Origin: Undibacterium_A arcticum
Lineage (GTDB): Bacteria > Pseudomonadota > Gammaproteobacteria > Burkholderiales > Burkholderiaceae_D
Assembly (NCBI RefSeq): GCF_042660705.1
Contig: NZ_JBHSUQ010000001.1
Direction: 5' to 3' (one strand)
DNA: 64,000 bases
In this document: piece after piece, positions 47,129-58,427 of the stretch
Numbering within the stretch: the first letter of the stretch is position 1
Layout: each line of letters starts with the position of its first letter
Translations under genes and position numbers: made by a program
Notes under the pieces: model-generated
The model's input: only the letters and a program-made list of their open reading frames with translations
The model's database searches: none
Told to the model about the DNA's origin: nothing

Positions 47129-47190
47129 CTGGTAGGCTCCCCAGCTGTTTCAAGGAGATTGCCAGAACCAACGCTGAACTCTCACAGCCT

Positions 47191-47226
47191 AAAAAAAATG
47201 GATGCCGAATTGAATCCGGCATCCAT
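47191..47226 (-). terminator. Terminator of the gcv operon
   Basis: On the minus strand ATGGATGCCG pairs with CGGCATCCAT around a 9-base loop and is followed by a T8 run. It lies 47 bases after the gcvP stop. Confidence 0.85.
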
Positions 47227-47273
47227 CTTATCGCTTCCTGGACATCACAAAAGCGAGGTCCAGGTCTAAACCA

Positions 47274-50165
<2,892 letters not shown>

Positions 50166-50189
50166 GAGTTGGAGCGAAAGAGGGGGTAT

Positions 50190-50216
50190 AAAAAATGCGG
50201 TGCAAGCTGCACCGCA
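50190..50216 (-). terminator. Terminator-like hairpin between gcvH and gcvP
   Basis: On the minus strand TGCGGTGCA pairs with TGCACCGCA around GCT and is followed by TTTTTTA. It would partly separate gcvP expression from gcvTH. Confidence 0.75.
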
Positions 50217-50245
50217 CTCTCGGAATGCGTAAAACCGAAGGCGAG

Positions 50246-50623
50246 TTAGGCGATGTTCTTGCCGTAGGCGTCGGCTGACATCAGGCCATCAACGTCGTTG
50301 ATATCCGCCGGTTTCAACTTGAACAGCCATGCATCATAGGCGTTATGGTTGATCTGGTCAGGCGCATCGGTGACGGCTTCGTTGACCGCGACCACTTCAC
50401 CTGCGATCGGCGCATAGATGTCGCTGGCAGCCTTGACCGATTCCACCACTGCGCAGTCGGTACCGGCCTTAAACGATTTGCCTACCTGTGGCAATTCGAC
50501 AAACACGATGTCGCCCAGCGCATCTTGCGCAAATTCGGTAATGCCGACAGTGACGGTGCCATCGGCTTCAACGCGCAGCCATTCGTGGGATTCAGTGTAT
50601 TTGAGTTCAGCAGGAATATTCAT
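50246..50623 (-). CDS. gcvH: Glycine cleavage system H protein
   Basis: Lipoyl-carrying shuttle protein of 125 residues. YTESHEWLRVE marks the N-terminus, GDIVFVELPQVG the hinge, and the lipoylated lysine is in AVVESVKAASD. The frame is intact. It lies between gcvT and gcvP in the same orientation. Confidence 0.97.
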   Translation of the reverse strand: MNIPAELKYTESHEWLRVEADGTVTVGITEFAQDALGDIVFVELPQVGKSFKAGTDCAVVESVKAASDIYAPIAGEVVAVNEAVTDAPDQINHNAYDAWLFKLKPADINDVDGLMSADAYGKNIA

Positions 50624-50688
50624 TATTGCTCCAAGGATAAATATTTTGGTAGGGCAGGGCTCCGTGCCAGCACTACCAACATGGTAAA

Positions 50689-51803
50689 TCAGGAAACCAA
50701 AATCTTGCCGTTGCGCACGAATGGCAGTTTGACCGCCGTGGCCGCCAGTTTTTTGTCGCGGATTGCTACCTGTACGGTGTCGCCCAGCGCCACGCCCATC
50801 GGCACACGCGCGAGCGCAATCGCCTGCTGCATGGTCGGGCTGAAGGTGCCGCTGGTGATTTCGCCATCGCCCTGTTCGGTGATGACGGTTTGATGGGCCC
50901 GCAACACGCCGCCTTTTTCGCGCAGGATCAGGCCCACGAACTGGGCGTTCTGCCCCTTGGCCAGCAGAGCCGTTTTGCCGATGAAGTCACGCTCACTGAC
51001 CTGATCGATGGTCCAGGCCAGACCGGCATCAAGCGGATTGACCGTCTCGTCCATGTCCTGACCGTACAGATTCATGCCGGCTTCCAGCCGCAGCGTGTCG
51101 CGCGCGCCCAGACCGGCAGGCCTGACGCCAGCGGCCAGCAACGCATTCCACAACGCTTCGGCCTGCGCTGCCGGAAACGCCAGCTCAAAACCGTCTTCAC
51201 CGGTATAGCCGGTACGCGCCACCATCATTTCGCCGAACGCAGTATCGGCGACCAACACCGCATTGAACGGTTTGATTGATTCGCTGGCCGCTTGCGTCTG
51301 CGGCAATACCTGCCATACCTTGGCACGGGCGTTCGGCCCCTGTACCGCGATCAGCGCCATCGCATCCTGGCCATCACGTCGTTGGGTGATGCTCAGACCG
51401 CTATTGGTTTTGTCATTTGGGTCGAAATCCAGGCGATGTCTTTTTCCGCCGTACCGGCGTTGACCACCAGCCGGAACCAGTTTTCAGTGAAAAAATAGAT
51501 GATCAGGTCGTCGATGACAAAGCCTTCCGGCGTCAGCATGCAGGAATACAGTGCCTTGCCTGAGACCTGCAATTTGTCGACATTGTTGGCCACCAGACCG
51601 CGCAGGAAGCCGCGCACATTGGCACCCTGCAGATCGACCACGCACATGTGGGACACATCGAACATGCCGCAATCGGTGCGCACCGCATGGTGTTCTTCGA
51701 TTTGCGAACCGTAGTTGACTGGCATGTCCCAACCGCCGAAATCGACCATGCGTGCGCCTGCGGCACGATGCGCGGCATTAAGTGGAGTCGCTTTAAGTGT
51801 CAT
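50689..51803 (-). CDS. gcvT: Aminomethyltransferase (T protein), one frameshift
   Basis: Tetrahydrofolate-dependent T protein of the glycine cleavage system. The N-part is MTLKATPLNAAHRAAGARMV, FGGWDMPVNYGSQIEEHHAVR by segments and FDVSHMCVVDLQG. A base is missing near 51430; restoring it gives DIAWDFDPNDKTNSGLSITQ and then MALIAVQGPNA. The C-part has ARTGYTGEDGFEL, GLGARDTLRLEAGMNLYGQDMDE by segments. Reconstructed length is about 371 residues, as usual. A break in this core gene would disable the whole system, so a sequence error is a serious possibility. Confidence 0.93.
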
Positions 51804-52046
51804 GAAATCCTCGTTATCAAAAAGAAGGCTGTTTGAGATTCAGCGTCGGAATTATCCCATTGCGTGTCGAAGCAACCCGATAGGCGTCAGGTTCGCCCCT
51901 TCTTTGTCGAGTAGCCGGCCATCCAAGGTGGTTCGGCAGGTGGTGTCTGGCCGATACGCCTTGGGATCTCGCCATCCAGTCCTTCAGACGCTTGTGCCTT
52001 GGAATTACACGTTCAGTCAGTTGCCGTTCTATCAGTTCGCGCACCT
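51804..52046. other. Upstream region of gcvT
   Basis: A 75-codon minus-strand frame (51817-52044, MRELIERQLTERVIPRHK) is open but matches nothing I know. The minus strand was checked for the glycine-riboswitch cores and none was seen, so gcv regulation here must work in another way. Confidence 0.35.
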
Positions 52047-52247
52047 TCAGCGCCTAAAGATCCAAAACAGGATCGACAGCACCAAGGAGATGACGATACA
52101 CGTCACGATGGGGAAGTGGAAGCTGAATCCCTCCCGAACAATATGAATGTCCCCCGGCAGTCGACCAAACGGAATCTTTGACAGCCAAGGCCACCCGACA
52201 CCGGCAACCACCAAGAGAAGTCCAGCGATAACGAGGACACGTTGCAT
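52047..52247 (-). CDS. DUF2905 small membrane protein
   Basis: A 66-residue protein with two membrane segments (VLVIAGLLLVVAGVGWPWL and FPIVTCIVISLVLSILFWIF) flanking the family core GRLPGDIHIVREGFSFHFP. The C-terminus ends FRR. The pattern is that of DUF2905, inner-membrane proteins of unknown function. It is located upstream of gcvT in the same orientation. Confidence 0.88.
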   Translation of the reverse strand: MQRVLVIAGLLLVVAGVGWPWLSKIPFGRLPGDIHIVREGFSFHFPIVTCIVISLVLSILFWIFRR

Positions 52248-52856
52248 TATGTTTATATAAAAAAGAATATCCCGCTACAGAATGGCAACGTACAAGGCAA
52301 TCGCGGTGCCCGTTACCCACAGTACCAGGTCGCCATTTCCAACTATTCGACTGGCGAACCTGAACCAGTGCATTTGCAGCCATAATTGTAGTACGCGGCA
52401 TCGATTGTTTTAAACCGCGACGGCGCTTACCGGACGATTTTTCCGTTTGGTAATGTGACGCGCAAGAGTTCACTTAAATGGGCGGCGTGTCATTTCCAAT
52501 AAGAAACTTTCTCGGTTTGCATGTTTATTGATACATAAGCCCGGGATCGGTGTCGAAGACGCTCGAAGCGATCGGACGGGAACCCGACCAGTGCCTTGGG
52601 GCGGCGCTTGTCATACAAGTCTATCGAAAATGTGTTTTGGAAGATATTTCAAGGTGGTGGTGTCGGTCACCCACTGAATCCCGGCGGCATGCTGCTCACC
52701 CCGCAGGTGCTTCACGACCGGGTAGATTTTCACGATGCCGGCATCGATTGTTATTCACGCAAATGATATCAGTCATGCAGAATAAAAAGTGGCAATATAT
52801 GTGGCAATGCAGCATAGTTCGTCTGTCTCCTCCAATCTCCTCCAAGAATTGGATTT
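52248..52856. other. Gene-poor stretch with a degenerate minus-strand coding remnant
   Basis: The minus strand from about 52760 to 52560 reads DAGIVKIYPVVKHLRGEQH, GIQWVTDTTTLKYLPKHIF and, after a frame change, YDKRRPKALVGFPSDRFERL. It looks like a decayed protein, possibly a transposase, but I cannot place it. A direct repeat GTGGCAAT-ATAT-GTGGCAAT lies near 52790-52810. Confidence 0.35.
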
Positions 52857-52884
52857 AGCCCGCTCTTACCAGCGGGCTTTTTTT
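52857..52884 (+). terminator. Strong Rho-independent terminator, orphan
   Basis: AGCCCGC (52857-52863) pairs with GCGGGCT (52872-52878), followed by a 7-T run. No intact gene lies directly upstream, so it may end an unrecognised small RNA or be the trace of a lost gene. Confidence 0.8.
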
Positions 52885-53218
52885 CGTCAAAATTCTTGCT
52901 CTATTCGAGATGTTGCAAAACAATCTAGGCAAATGCTCAAGAACTTCCAGCAGATTGGCGAGGTCGTCAGAGCCGAATCGTCACGCACAGTTACGACTGG
53001 CGGGGGATTGCAGGACGATCCCGAAGTGTTCGCACCGGCCGAGTTGCTGGTGGCGCTCTCGGACCCGCTGCTGCCGCGCTCCAGGATTAAGAAATCCCCG
53101 AATGCAGCCTGATTCTTCAAGCGACGTGCTGGTCCATGTTCTAGAATGAAACCATGGCGGTGGGCTTAGCAGTCATCGGCTCCTAACCGCGATATTTCGT
53201 GCGGGAACGGATGCGGAA

Positions 53219-53308
53219 ATGAAGCTCAATTGGCTTTTATGGTTATTTGTGCTGTGGACTGCAATGGTGATTCTGTTGATCGCGCTGTTTGCCGCAGGTG
53301 TCCAATAA
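53219..53308 (+). CDS. 29-residue single-pass membrane peptide
   Basis: An ATG at 53219 opens MKLNWLLWLFVLWTAMVILL, then IALFAAGVQ and TAA. The peptide is almost wholly one membrane helix with a Lys near the start (N-in). A modest GGAACGGATGCGGAA site precedes it. Its small size and lack of known relatives keep this tentative, but the composition is far from random. Confidence 0.4.
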   Translation: MKLNWLLWLFVLWTAMVILLIALFAAGVQ

Positions 53309-53430
53309 CAACGGTGCCGATGATGGCGGCATCCTGAACCGGACCGCACTCACGAACGCGAGATCACGAATGCGGGGCGATATTTTGCAATGCGGCGAAC
53401 AACTGCATCAGTGACCCTTGGGTGCTGACG

Positions 53431-53691
53431 ATGACTGCAATGGCGGAAAAAACAACAGCGATCAAGGATGAATACACCCGCAAAGTCAGCGGCGAAACCT
53501 TTCAGTACGAGGTCGAATACTCGTCTGGAGAGACGGTAGCCTGGAGCGCCCGTGTATATCAGGACGGCATTCTGAAGGGAGAGCCGAACGGCACGATCAT
53601 TGATAACGCATTTACTGGCGAGGCTCTGAAAGTGTATATCGTCAGCTATATGGAAGGCATTATCGAGAGAGGGCTCGGCATCGCCGAGTAG
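53431..53691 (+). CDS. Small hypothetical protein
   Basis: 86 residues from the ATG at 53431; 53440 is an alternative. The sequence KDEYTRKVSGETFQYEVEY, WSARVYQDGILKGEPNGTI and KVYIVSYMEGIIERGLGIAE suggests alternating beta strands with a final helix. It resembles small Burkholderiales hypotheticals, but I assign no function. Confidence 0.55.
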   Translation: MTAMAEKTTAIKDEYTRKVSGETFQYEVEYSSGETVAWSARVYQDGILKGEPNGTIIDNAFTGEALKVYIVSYMEGIIERGLGIAE

Positions 53692-53747
53692 TATGGTTGT
53701 TACCTTTGCTGGGTGATTCATAGACATCGTTTCAACTAAATGAAGCG

Positions 53748-53940
53748 ATGGACGACGAGATTCGGAAACGACTTCGATGGGTTCAATTGTATGAGCCACT
53801 TCAATTGTATGTGCCACTCGTCGACGCAGGCGTGGAAAGCCTGCGTTGCGGCATTTCTCGACCAACGCTACGCAAGTGGCGGAGGCGGTATCAGGCGCAC
53901 GCCGACGCCGAACAGATGTGCAGACAGTTTTTTAACCGCA
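53748..53940 (+). pseudogene. Helix-turn-helix N-terminus of an IS481-type transposase
   Basis: MDDEIRKRLRWVQLYEPLQL, then CGISRPTLRKWRRRYQA, is the amino end of IS481-type transposases. The normal spacing is disturbed by a tandem duplication: TTCAATTGTATG..CCAC occurs twice at about 53784-53819. The rest of the transposase is missing. Confidence 0.65.
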
Positions 53941-53988
53941 GACTCTATCTCCGTTTCGGCGGTCAACCACGGATAGGAGGGGAATCGC

Positions 53989-55203
53989 ATGGCATCCGGA
54001 AAAATTCTTGTCGCCCAGGGTGGCGGTCCGACCGCGGTGATCAACCAGTCGCTGGTGGGCGTTACGCTTGAGGCGCGTCGGTTTCGTAACGTTGAGCTGG
54101 TCTACGGCGCCCGCCACGGCGTACGCGGTATCGTTAATGAGGACTTCTATGACCTGACGCAGGAAACCAGCCACAATCTGGAGCTGGTGGCCAACACGCC
54201 TTCCTCTGCGCTGGGTTCCACCCGCGATAAACCGGACATCAAGTATTGTCAGGAGATCTTCAAGGTGCTGCGGGCGCACCAGATCGAGCACTTCTTCTAC
54301 ATCGGCGGCAACGACTCGTCCGACACGGTAAGTATCGTCAGCCTGGAGGCCCAAAAGGCCGGCTATCCGCTGCGCTGCATTCACATTCCGAAGACGATAG
54401 ACAACGATCTGGTCGGCAACGATCACACCCCGGGATTCCCATCGGCTGCACGCTTTGTCGCGCAGGCGTTTGCCGGCGCCAACCTCGATAACGCATCCCT
54501 GCCTGGCGTATATGTCGGCGTCGTGATGGGGCGTCACGCCGGGTTTCTGACGGCGGCGTCGGCGCTGGGCAAGAAGTTCCATGACGACGGCCCGCACCTA
54601 ATCTACCTGCCAGAGCGCACTTTTGTACTTGAGAAGTTTCTGGCCGACGTGAAGGCGACCTACGAGCGATTCGGGCGCTGCGTGATTGCGGTTTCGGAGG
54701 GTATTCACGACGCGTCGGGGGTACCGATCGCGAGCCTGCTGGCCAAGGAACTGGAGCATGACGCCCATGGCAATGTGCAGCTGTCGGGCAATGGCGCGCT
54801 GGCCGACCTGCTGTGCGAGGAGATCAAGAGCAAGCTCAAGATCAAGCGCGTGCGGGGCGATACCTTTGGTTATCTGCAACGCTCGTTTATCGGTTGCGTG
54901 TCCGACGTGGACCAGCGTGAAGCGCGCGAGGTCGGCGAAAAAGCGGTGCAGTTTGCAATGTGGGGCAGTTGCGACGGCTCGGTGGCGATCAGGCGCACCG
55001 GCTCTTATTCGGTCGATTATGAGCTGCTGCCGCTGGAGGCGGTGGCGGGCAAGACGCGCGTGATGGAGGATGAATTCATCGCTTCATCCGGTACCGATAT
55101 CACCGATGCATTCCGGCTCTACCTGCGCCCGTTACTGGGGTCGGGCATGCCAGATGCCTTCCGGCTCCGGGCCAAGCCGGTCACCAAGTTGATGAATCGA
55201 TAG
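53989..55203 (+). CDS. 6-phosphofructokinase, probably pyrophosphate-dependent
   Basis: Phosphorylates fructose 6-phosphate; the PPi form is reversible. The length is 404 residues. LVAQGGGPTAVINQSLVG is the phosphoryl-donor loop. The donor-selecting motif reads IGGNDSSDT rather than the GGDGS of ATP enzymes, and PKTIDNDLVGNDHTPGFPSAA carries the catalytic TIDND. GRHAGFLTAAS follows. The D after GGN is the PPi-type residue, while the preceding Asp is Asn. The start at 53989 has a strong GGAGGGG site. Confidence 0.88.
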   Translation: MASGKILVAQGGGPTAVINQSLVGVTLEARRFRNVELVYGARHGVRGIVNEDFYDLTQETSHNLELVANTPSSALGSTRDKPDIKYCQEIFKVLRAHQIEHFFYIGGNDSSDTVSIVSLEAQKAGYPLRCIHIPKTIDNDLVGNDHTPGFPSAARFVAQAFAGANLDNASLPGVYVGVVMGRHAGFLTAASALGKKFHDDGPHLIYLPERTFVLEKFLADVKATYERFGRCVIAVSEGIHDASGVPIASLLAKELEHDAHGNVQLSGNGALADLLCEEIKSKLKIKRVRGDTFGYLQRSFIGCVSDVDQREAREVGEKAVQFAMWGSCDGSVAIRRTGSYSVDYELLPLEAVAGKTRVMEDEFIASSGTDITDAFRLYLRPLLGSGMPDAFRLRAKPVTKLMNR

Positions 55204-55499
55204 CGCGCGCCGACCTGCTGTTGCCGGTGATGCCGGCCATGCTCCGGTGTGGCGAGCGGCGCCGTGGATAACCCTGAATCGCAGTTCAACAATTAACGAC
55301 AGCAGTTTTTCTGTCTAAACTACCCGAGCCACCGCTATGCATCGTTGGCGCAGTTGGCTCGTAAGTCGTGTTCAATAAATTTTTGCGCTACTTTTGGGTC
55401 CTGTAATACCCGTTCGATAAATCCGCGTCACATCGCATCCCACCCTCCCGCACGTCCGATATCTTCAGACATCCTTCTCCTTGATAATTGTCTCTTCCA
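55204..55499. other. Intergenic, nothing recognised
   Basis: No gene, RNA or clear repeat. The minus strand near 55360-55470 reads RGFIERVLQDPKVAQKFIEHDL between stops, possibly a decayed protein tail. Confidence 0.3.
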
Positions 55500-55710
55500 C
55501 ACGCCGGATTTTACCGACCGCGCTGGTGCATGGGGAAGACCGTTTCAAGCAATGACACCAATCTCAGACCAATCTTAATGCCCAACGATTGATCGATGAA
55601 TGCTCGACCGTTACCCCGCACTCTTCCATCATTTGCTCCAGATACCGGTAACTCAACGGAGTCGCAGGCTACCTGATGCGCAGCAAAATAGCGTCCTGTA
55701 GAAATCGGAT
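55500..55710 (-). pseudogene. IS6-family transposase N-terminal remnant
   Basis: Minus-strand translation gives ILLRIR, a stop, then PATPLSYRYLEQMMEECGV, TVEHSSINRWALRLV and LLETVFPMHQR in a shifted frame. This is the amino-terminal HTH of IS6-type transposases. The DDE core is missing. Confidence 0.7.
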
Positions 55711-55935
55711 TTCCTAAATATTGAGCATCGCGATTTACGTCGTTTTTGAACGACGTTCAGAATCGTCGAATCCGTCGCCCGATAGTGAATGCGACACCGG
55801 CCCGTGCGTTTTCGAAGAAAACTTTGCGCTACTGAACGCTATCTCTGCGCATCTGTGGCCCGGATATTACTGCCATACTGTCCGCACAAATTTTATTTCG
55901 TGGGTGTCTCCGTCCTTTGCTGAAAGGTGAAAAAT

Positions 55936-57196
55936 ATGTATAAGAAAAACACTGTTGTCATTACGGGTCTGGGCGTAATTTCGCCCGTCGGCCTCAACGC
56001 GGATGCGCTGTTTCGTTCGCTGTCCATAGCGACATCCGGCATCAGACGCTGTGACGCGGATCCGTTAAGCAAGCCATTTCCGGCTGGCCTGATTCCTGAA
56101 TCATTTACCGAACGATTCACAAAGCTCGAATTGCCGTATCTGGACCGTTGCCAGCAAATGGCGATTCTCGCCGCGCGCCAGGCAATCACGGACGCTGGAT
56201 TTGACAATTTCGCGGAATATGGCCAGCGGGCCGGCCTGTATTACGGCAGCGTCAAGGGTGGGGTCGCCACCGAGCAGGCGTGGTACCAGCAGCTGCTGGT
56301 AGAGGGGAAACAGGCGGCCAGGCCGTTCACCGCGATGGCGATCATGCAGAATGCAGGCGCGTCGCAAATCTCGATTCGGCACCAGATCCAGGGGCCGGTG
56401 ATGACGCATGGTAGTGCTTGCAGCTCGTCGGGCGCGGCGATCGGGGAAGCCTTCCGCGCCATCCGCGACGGCTACCTGGATGTGGCAGTTGTCGGTGGCG
56501 CCGAGGCGCCGCTGACGTCGAGCGGCTTCGGGGCGTTCGATGGTATCCGGGCGTTGGCCATGGCGGATCCGACTGATATCAGCCGCAGCTGTAAGCCCTT
56601 TTCATCGGATCGAACCGGACTGGTCATGGGCGAGGGTGCTGCATTCATCGTGCTTGAATCGGCGCAGCATGCCAAACAGCGGGGCGCCGCCTGCTTCGCC
56701 GCCTTGTCCGGTTATGGCATTTCCTCGGATGCGTATCATATCGGCACGCCGAACGCAGACGGGCAGACCGCAGCGCTGCGTGCGGCGCTCGCCGACGCCG
56801 GGCTACAGCCATCGGATATCGACTACTTCAATGCGCATGGCACCGCGACCAGGGGCGGAGACGAAGTCGAAGCGAATGCCATCTGTGCCGTTTTCGGCGC
56901 TCGCTCCGTGCCGGTCAGCTCGACAAAATCCATTCATGGCCACTTGCTCGGGGCAACCAGTGCACTCGAACTGGTGATCACGATCTTGGCGATGACCGAG
57001 TCGTTCCTTCCCGCTACCGCACACTTAGATGCCATTGATCCCAAATGCGCATTGAATCATGTTGCGAATACCCCGCTTTCAATCGCCAAATCGAACACGC
57101 CATGTCTTTTTCGTGTGGCTTTGGCGGTACCAATGTGGCACTGGCTATTTCGAAGCACCGCGAAATGCCGGCAAGACGCCATTCTGTTTCGGTGTA
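55936..57196 (+). CDS. Beta-ketoacyl-ACP synthase (FabF-like), late frameshift
   Basis: Condenses malonyl-ACP with an acyl chain. The ATG at 55936 follows AAAGGTG. The active-site cysteine is in THGSACSSSGAAIGEAFR, the two histidines in NAHGTATRGGDEVEA and SIHGHLLGATSALELV. A base is missing near 57095; restoring it gives SNHAMSFSCGFGGTNVALAIS, the family's closing motif, and a stop at 57196 (about 420 residues). As written the tail is unrelated. The DSF-synthase gene starts 28 bases later, so it probably supplies the acyl chain for the signal. It is divergent enough from housekeeping FabF to be a dedicated enzyme, but this is inference. Confidence 0.87.
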
Positions 57197-57224
57197 GCAG
57201 AGCTAACTGAAAAGGGTATCAATA

Positions 57225-58139
57225 ATGAAAGCCATCGATTTTGTGTTGCCAACATCGGAGCAATACGCTTCAAACCGGATTGCGGTCGAACTGGAGACGA
57301 CCTTGTCCAATACATTATGGGTCACGATGAAGAAGGATCCAACGGGCGCCATCCAGAATTTCTCCTTGCCTCTTTTGCATCATCTGTCTGCCCTGGTTCA
57401 TACCATCAAGGAACATGGCCCCCGCTGGCATCGCGACGGCAACACGATCCCGATCCATTACGCGGTGATGCGATCTGAACATCCTGATTATTTCAGCCTT
57501 GGCGGGGATTTGAACTATTTCCGCGATTGCATCAGGCGGCAAGACAAAAGCGGTCTCTACCACTATTCGAGGCTGTGTCTCGACATGCTGTATGACTGGG
57601 CAACCAGTTCCGGTGATTCGATGACAACCATTGCGCTCGTGCAGGGCAGGGCGCTGGGCGGTGGATTCGAGTCGGCACTCAGCGCGGACGTTCTGATCGC
57701 GGAAGAGCACAGTGAATTCGGGTTCCCGGAAATCATGTTTGGCCTGTTTCCGTGTACCGGCGGCATGAGCTTGCTGGCGCGTCGGGTTGGTGTCTACCAG
57801 GCAGAACGCATGATGACGAATGCACGGATCTATTCGGCCGTCGAGTTGAAGGAGATGGGCGTGGTCGATGAAATCTGCCCGCGTGGCGACGGCAATCTGG
57901 CGGTCACCAAATTTATTTCCCATCACGCCAAACGACGCGTGCCACGCCTGATGGTGCAGCGTAGCCGGCACCGCATCGCACCGCTCGATTACGCAGAACT
58001 GTTAGCCGTCGTCGATGAATGGGTCGAGGTAGCGATGGGATTGCCGGCGGCGGAATTGCGGGTCATGGACATGCTGATCATGATGCAGGCGGGCGCGCAC
58101 AAACCAGGCGCGGACTTGCCGCATGAAAGGCGCGCCTAG
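57225..58139 (+). CDS. rpfF: RpfF-type DSF (cis-2-unsaturated fatty acid) synthase, crotonase fold
   Basis: Converts 3-hydroxyacyl-ACP into a cis-2-enoic fatty acid signal by dehydration and thioester cleavage. The length is 304 residues (Xanthomonas RpfF is about 289). Diagnostic blocks are HYAVMRSEHPDYFSLGGDL, TTIALVQGRALGGGFESALSADVLIAEE by segments and FGFPEIMFGLFPCTGGMS. The two catalytic glutamates of RpfF (in GGGFE and GFPE) are present. ERMMTNARIYSAVELKEMGVVD follows. The start has AAAAGGGT upstream. The RpfC-type sensor is convergent, 288 bases away. An ordinary enoyl-CoA hydratase is unlikely because of the LGGDL and RpfF-like N-terminus. Confidence 0.9.
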   Translation: MKAIDFVLPTSEQYASNRIAVELETTLSNTLWVTMKKDPTGAIQNFSLPLLHHLSALVHTIKEHGPRWHRDGNTIPIHYAVMRSEHPDYFSLGGDLNYFRDCIRRQDKSGLYHYSRLCLDMLYDWATSSGDSMTTIALVQGRALGGGFESALSADVLIAEEHSEFGFPEIMFGLFPCTGGMSLLARRVGVYQAERMMTNARIYSAVELKEMGVVDEICPRGDGNLAVTKFISHHAKRRVPRLMVQRSRHRIAPLDYAELLAVVDEWVEVAMGLPAAELRVMDMLIMMQAGAHKPGADLPHERRA

Positions 58140-58427
58140 GGATAATCTGATCCGGGACCTCCAGCGTCACCGGATCGGAATCTGGTCGCCGGATTCTCGG
58201 ATTCCCAAATCGCCCGCGCGAGGGGGGCGATGCGCCGCATCGCTGGTCAAACCTGAAAATATGGCGGAGATGAAAACATCATGCGAATATCGCGCATGGT
58301 GTGCTGTGTGCCTGCCTTGGCGTCGGGGTATGTCGCACCGATTCGTATCCGTGTTCCACGGCGCTCGGAAGTCGATCAGCCTGGCACTGGCAGCGCACCT
58401 GGTCCGTCTCAGGTCGGGTGGCAAACA

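Noticed and set aside
51804..52050. Glycine riboswitch upstream of gcvT
   Set aside because: The minus strand was read for the conserved aptamer cores and none was found, although the position would be typical.
52780..52860. 3' end of a tmRNA or tRNA before the orphan terminator
   Set aside because: CTCCTCCA-like strings occur, but no 5' half or T-loop pairing could be found.
53780..53822. CRISPR array
   Set aside because: Only two copies of about 18 bases directly adjacent, without spacers, inside a transposase remnant.
57225..58139. Ordinary enoyl-CoA hydratase of fatty acid oxidation
   Set aside because: RpfF-specific blocks (SLGGDL, GGGFE, FGFPEIMFGLFP) and neighbouring RpfC-type sensor favour a DSF synthase.
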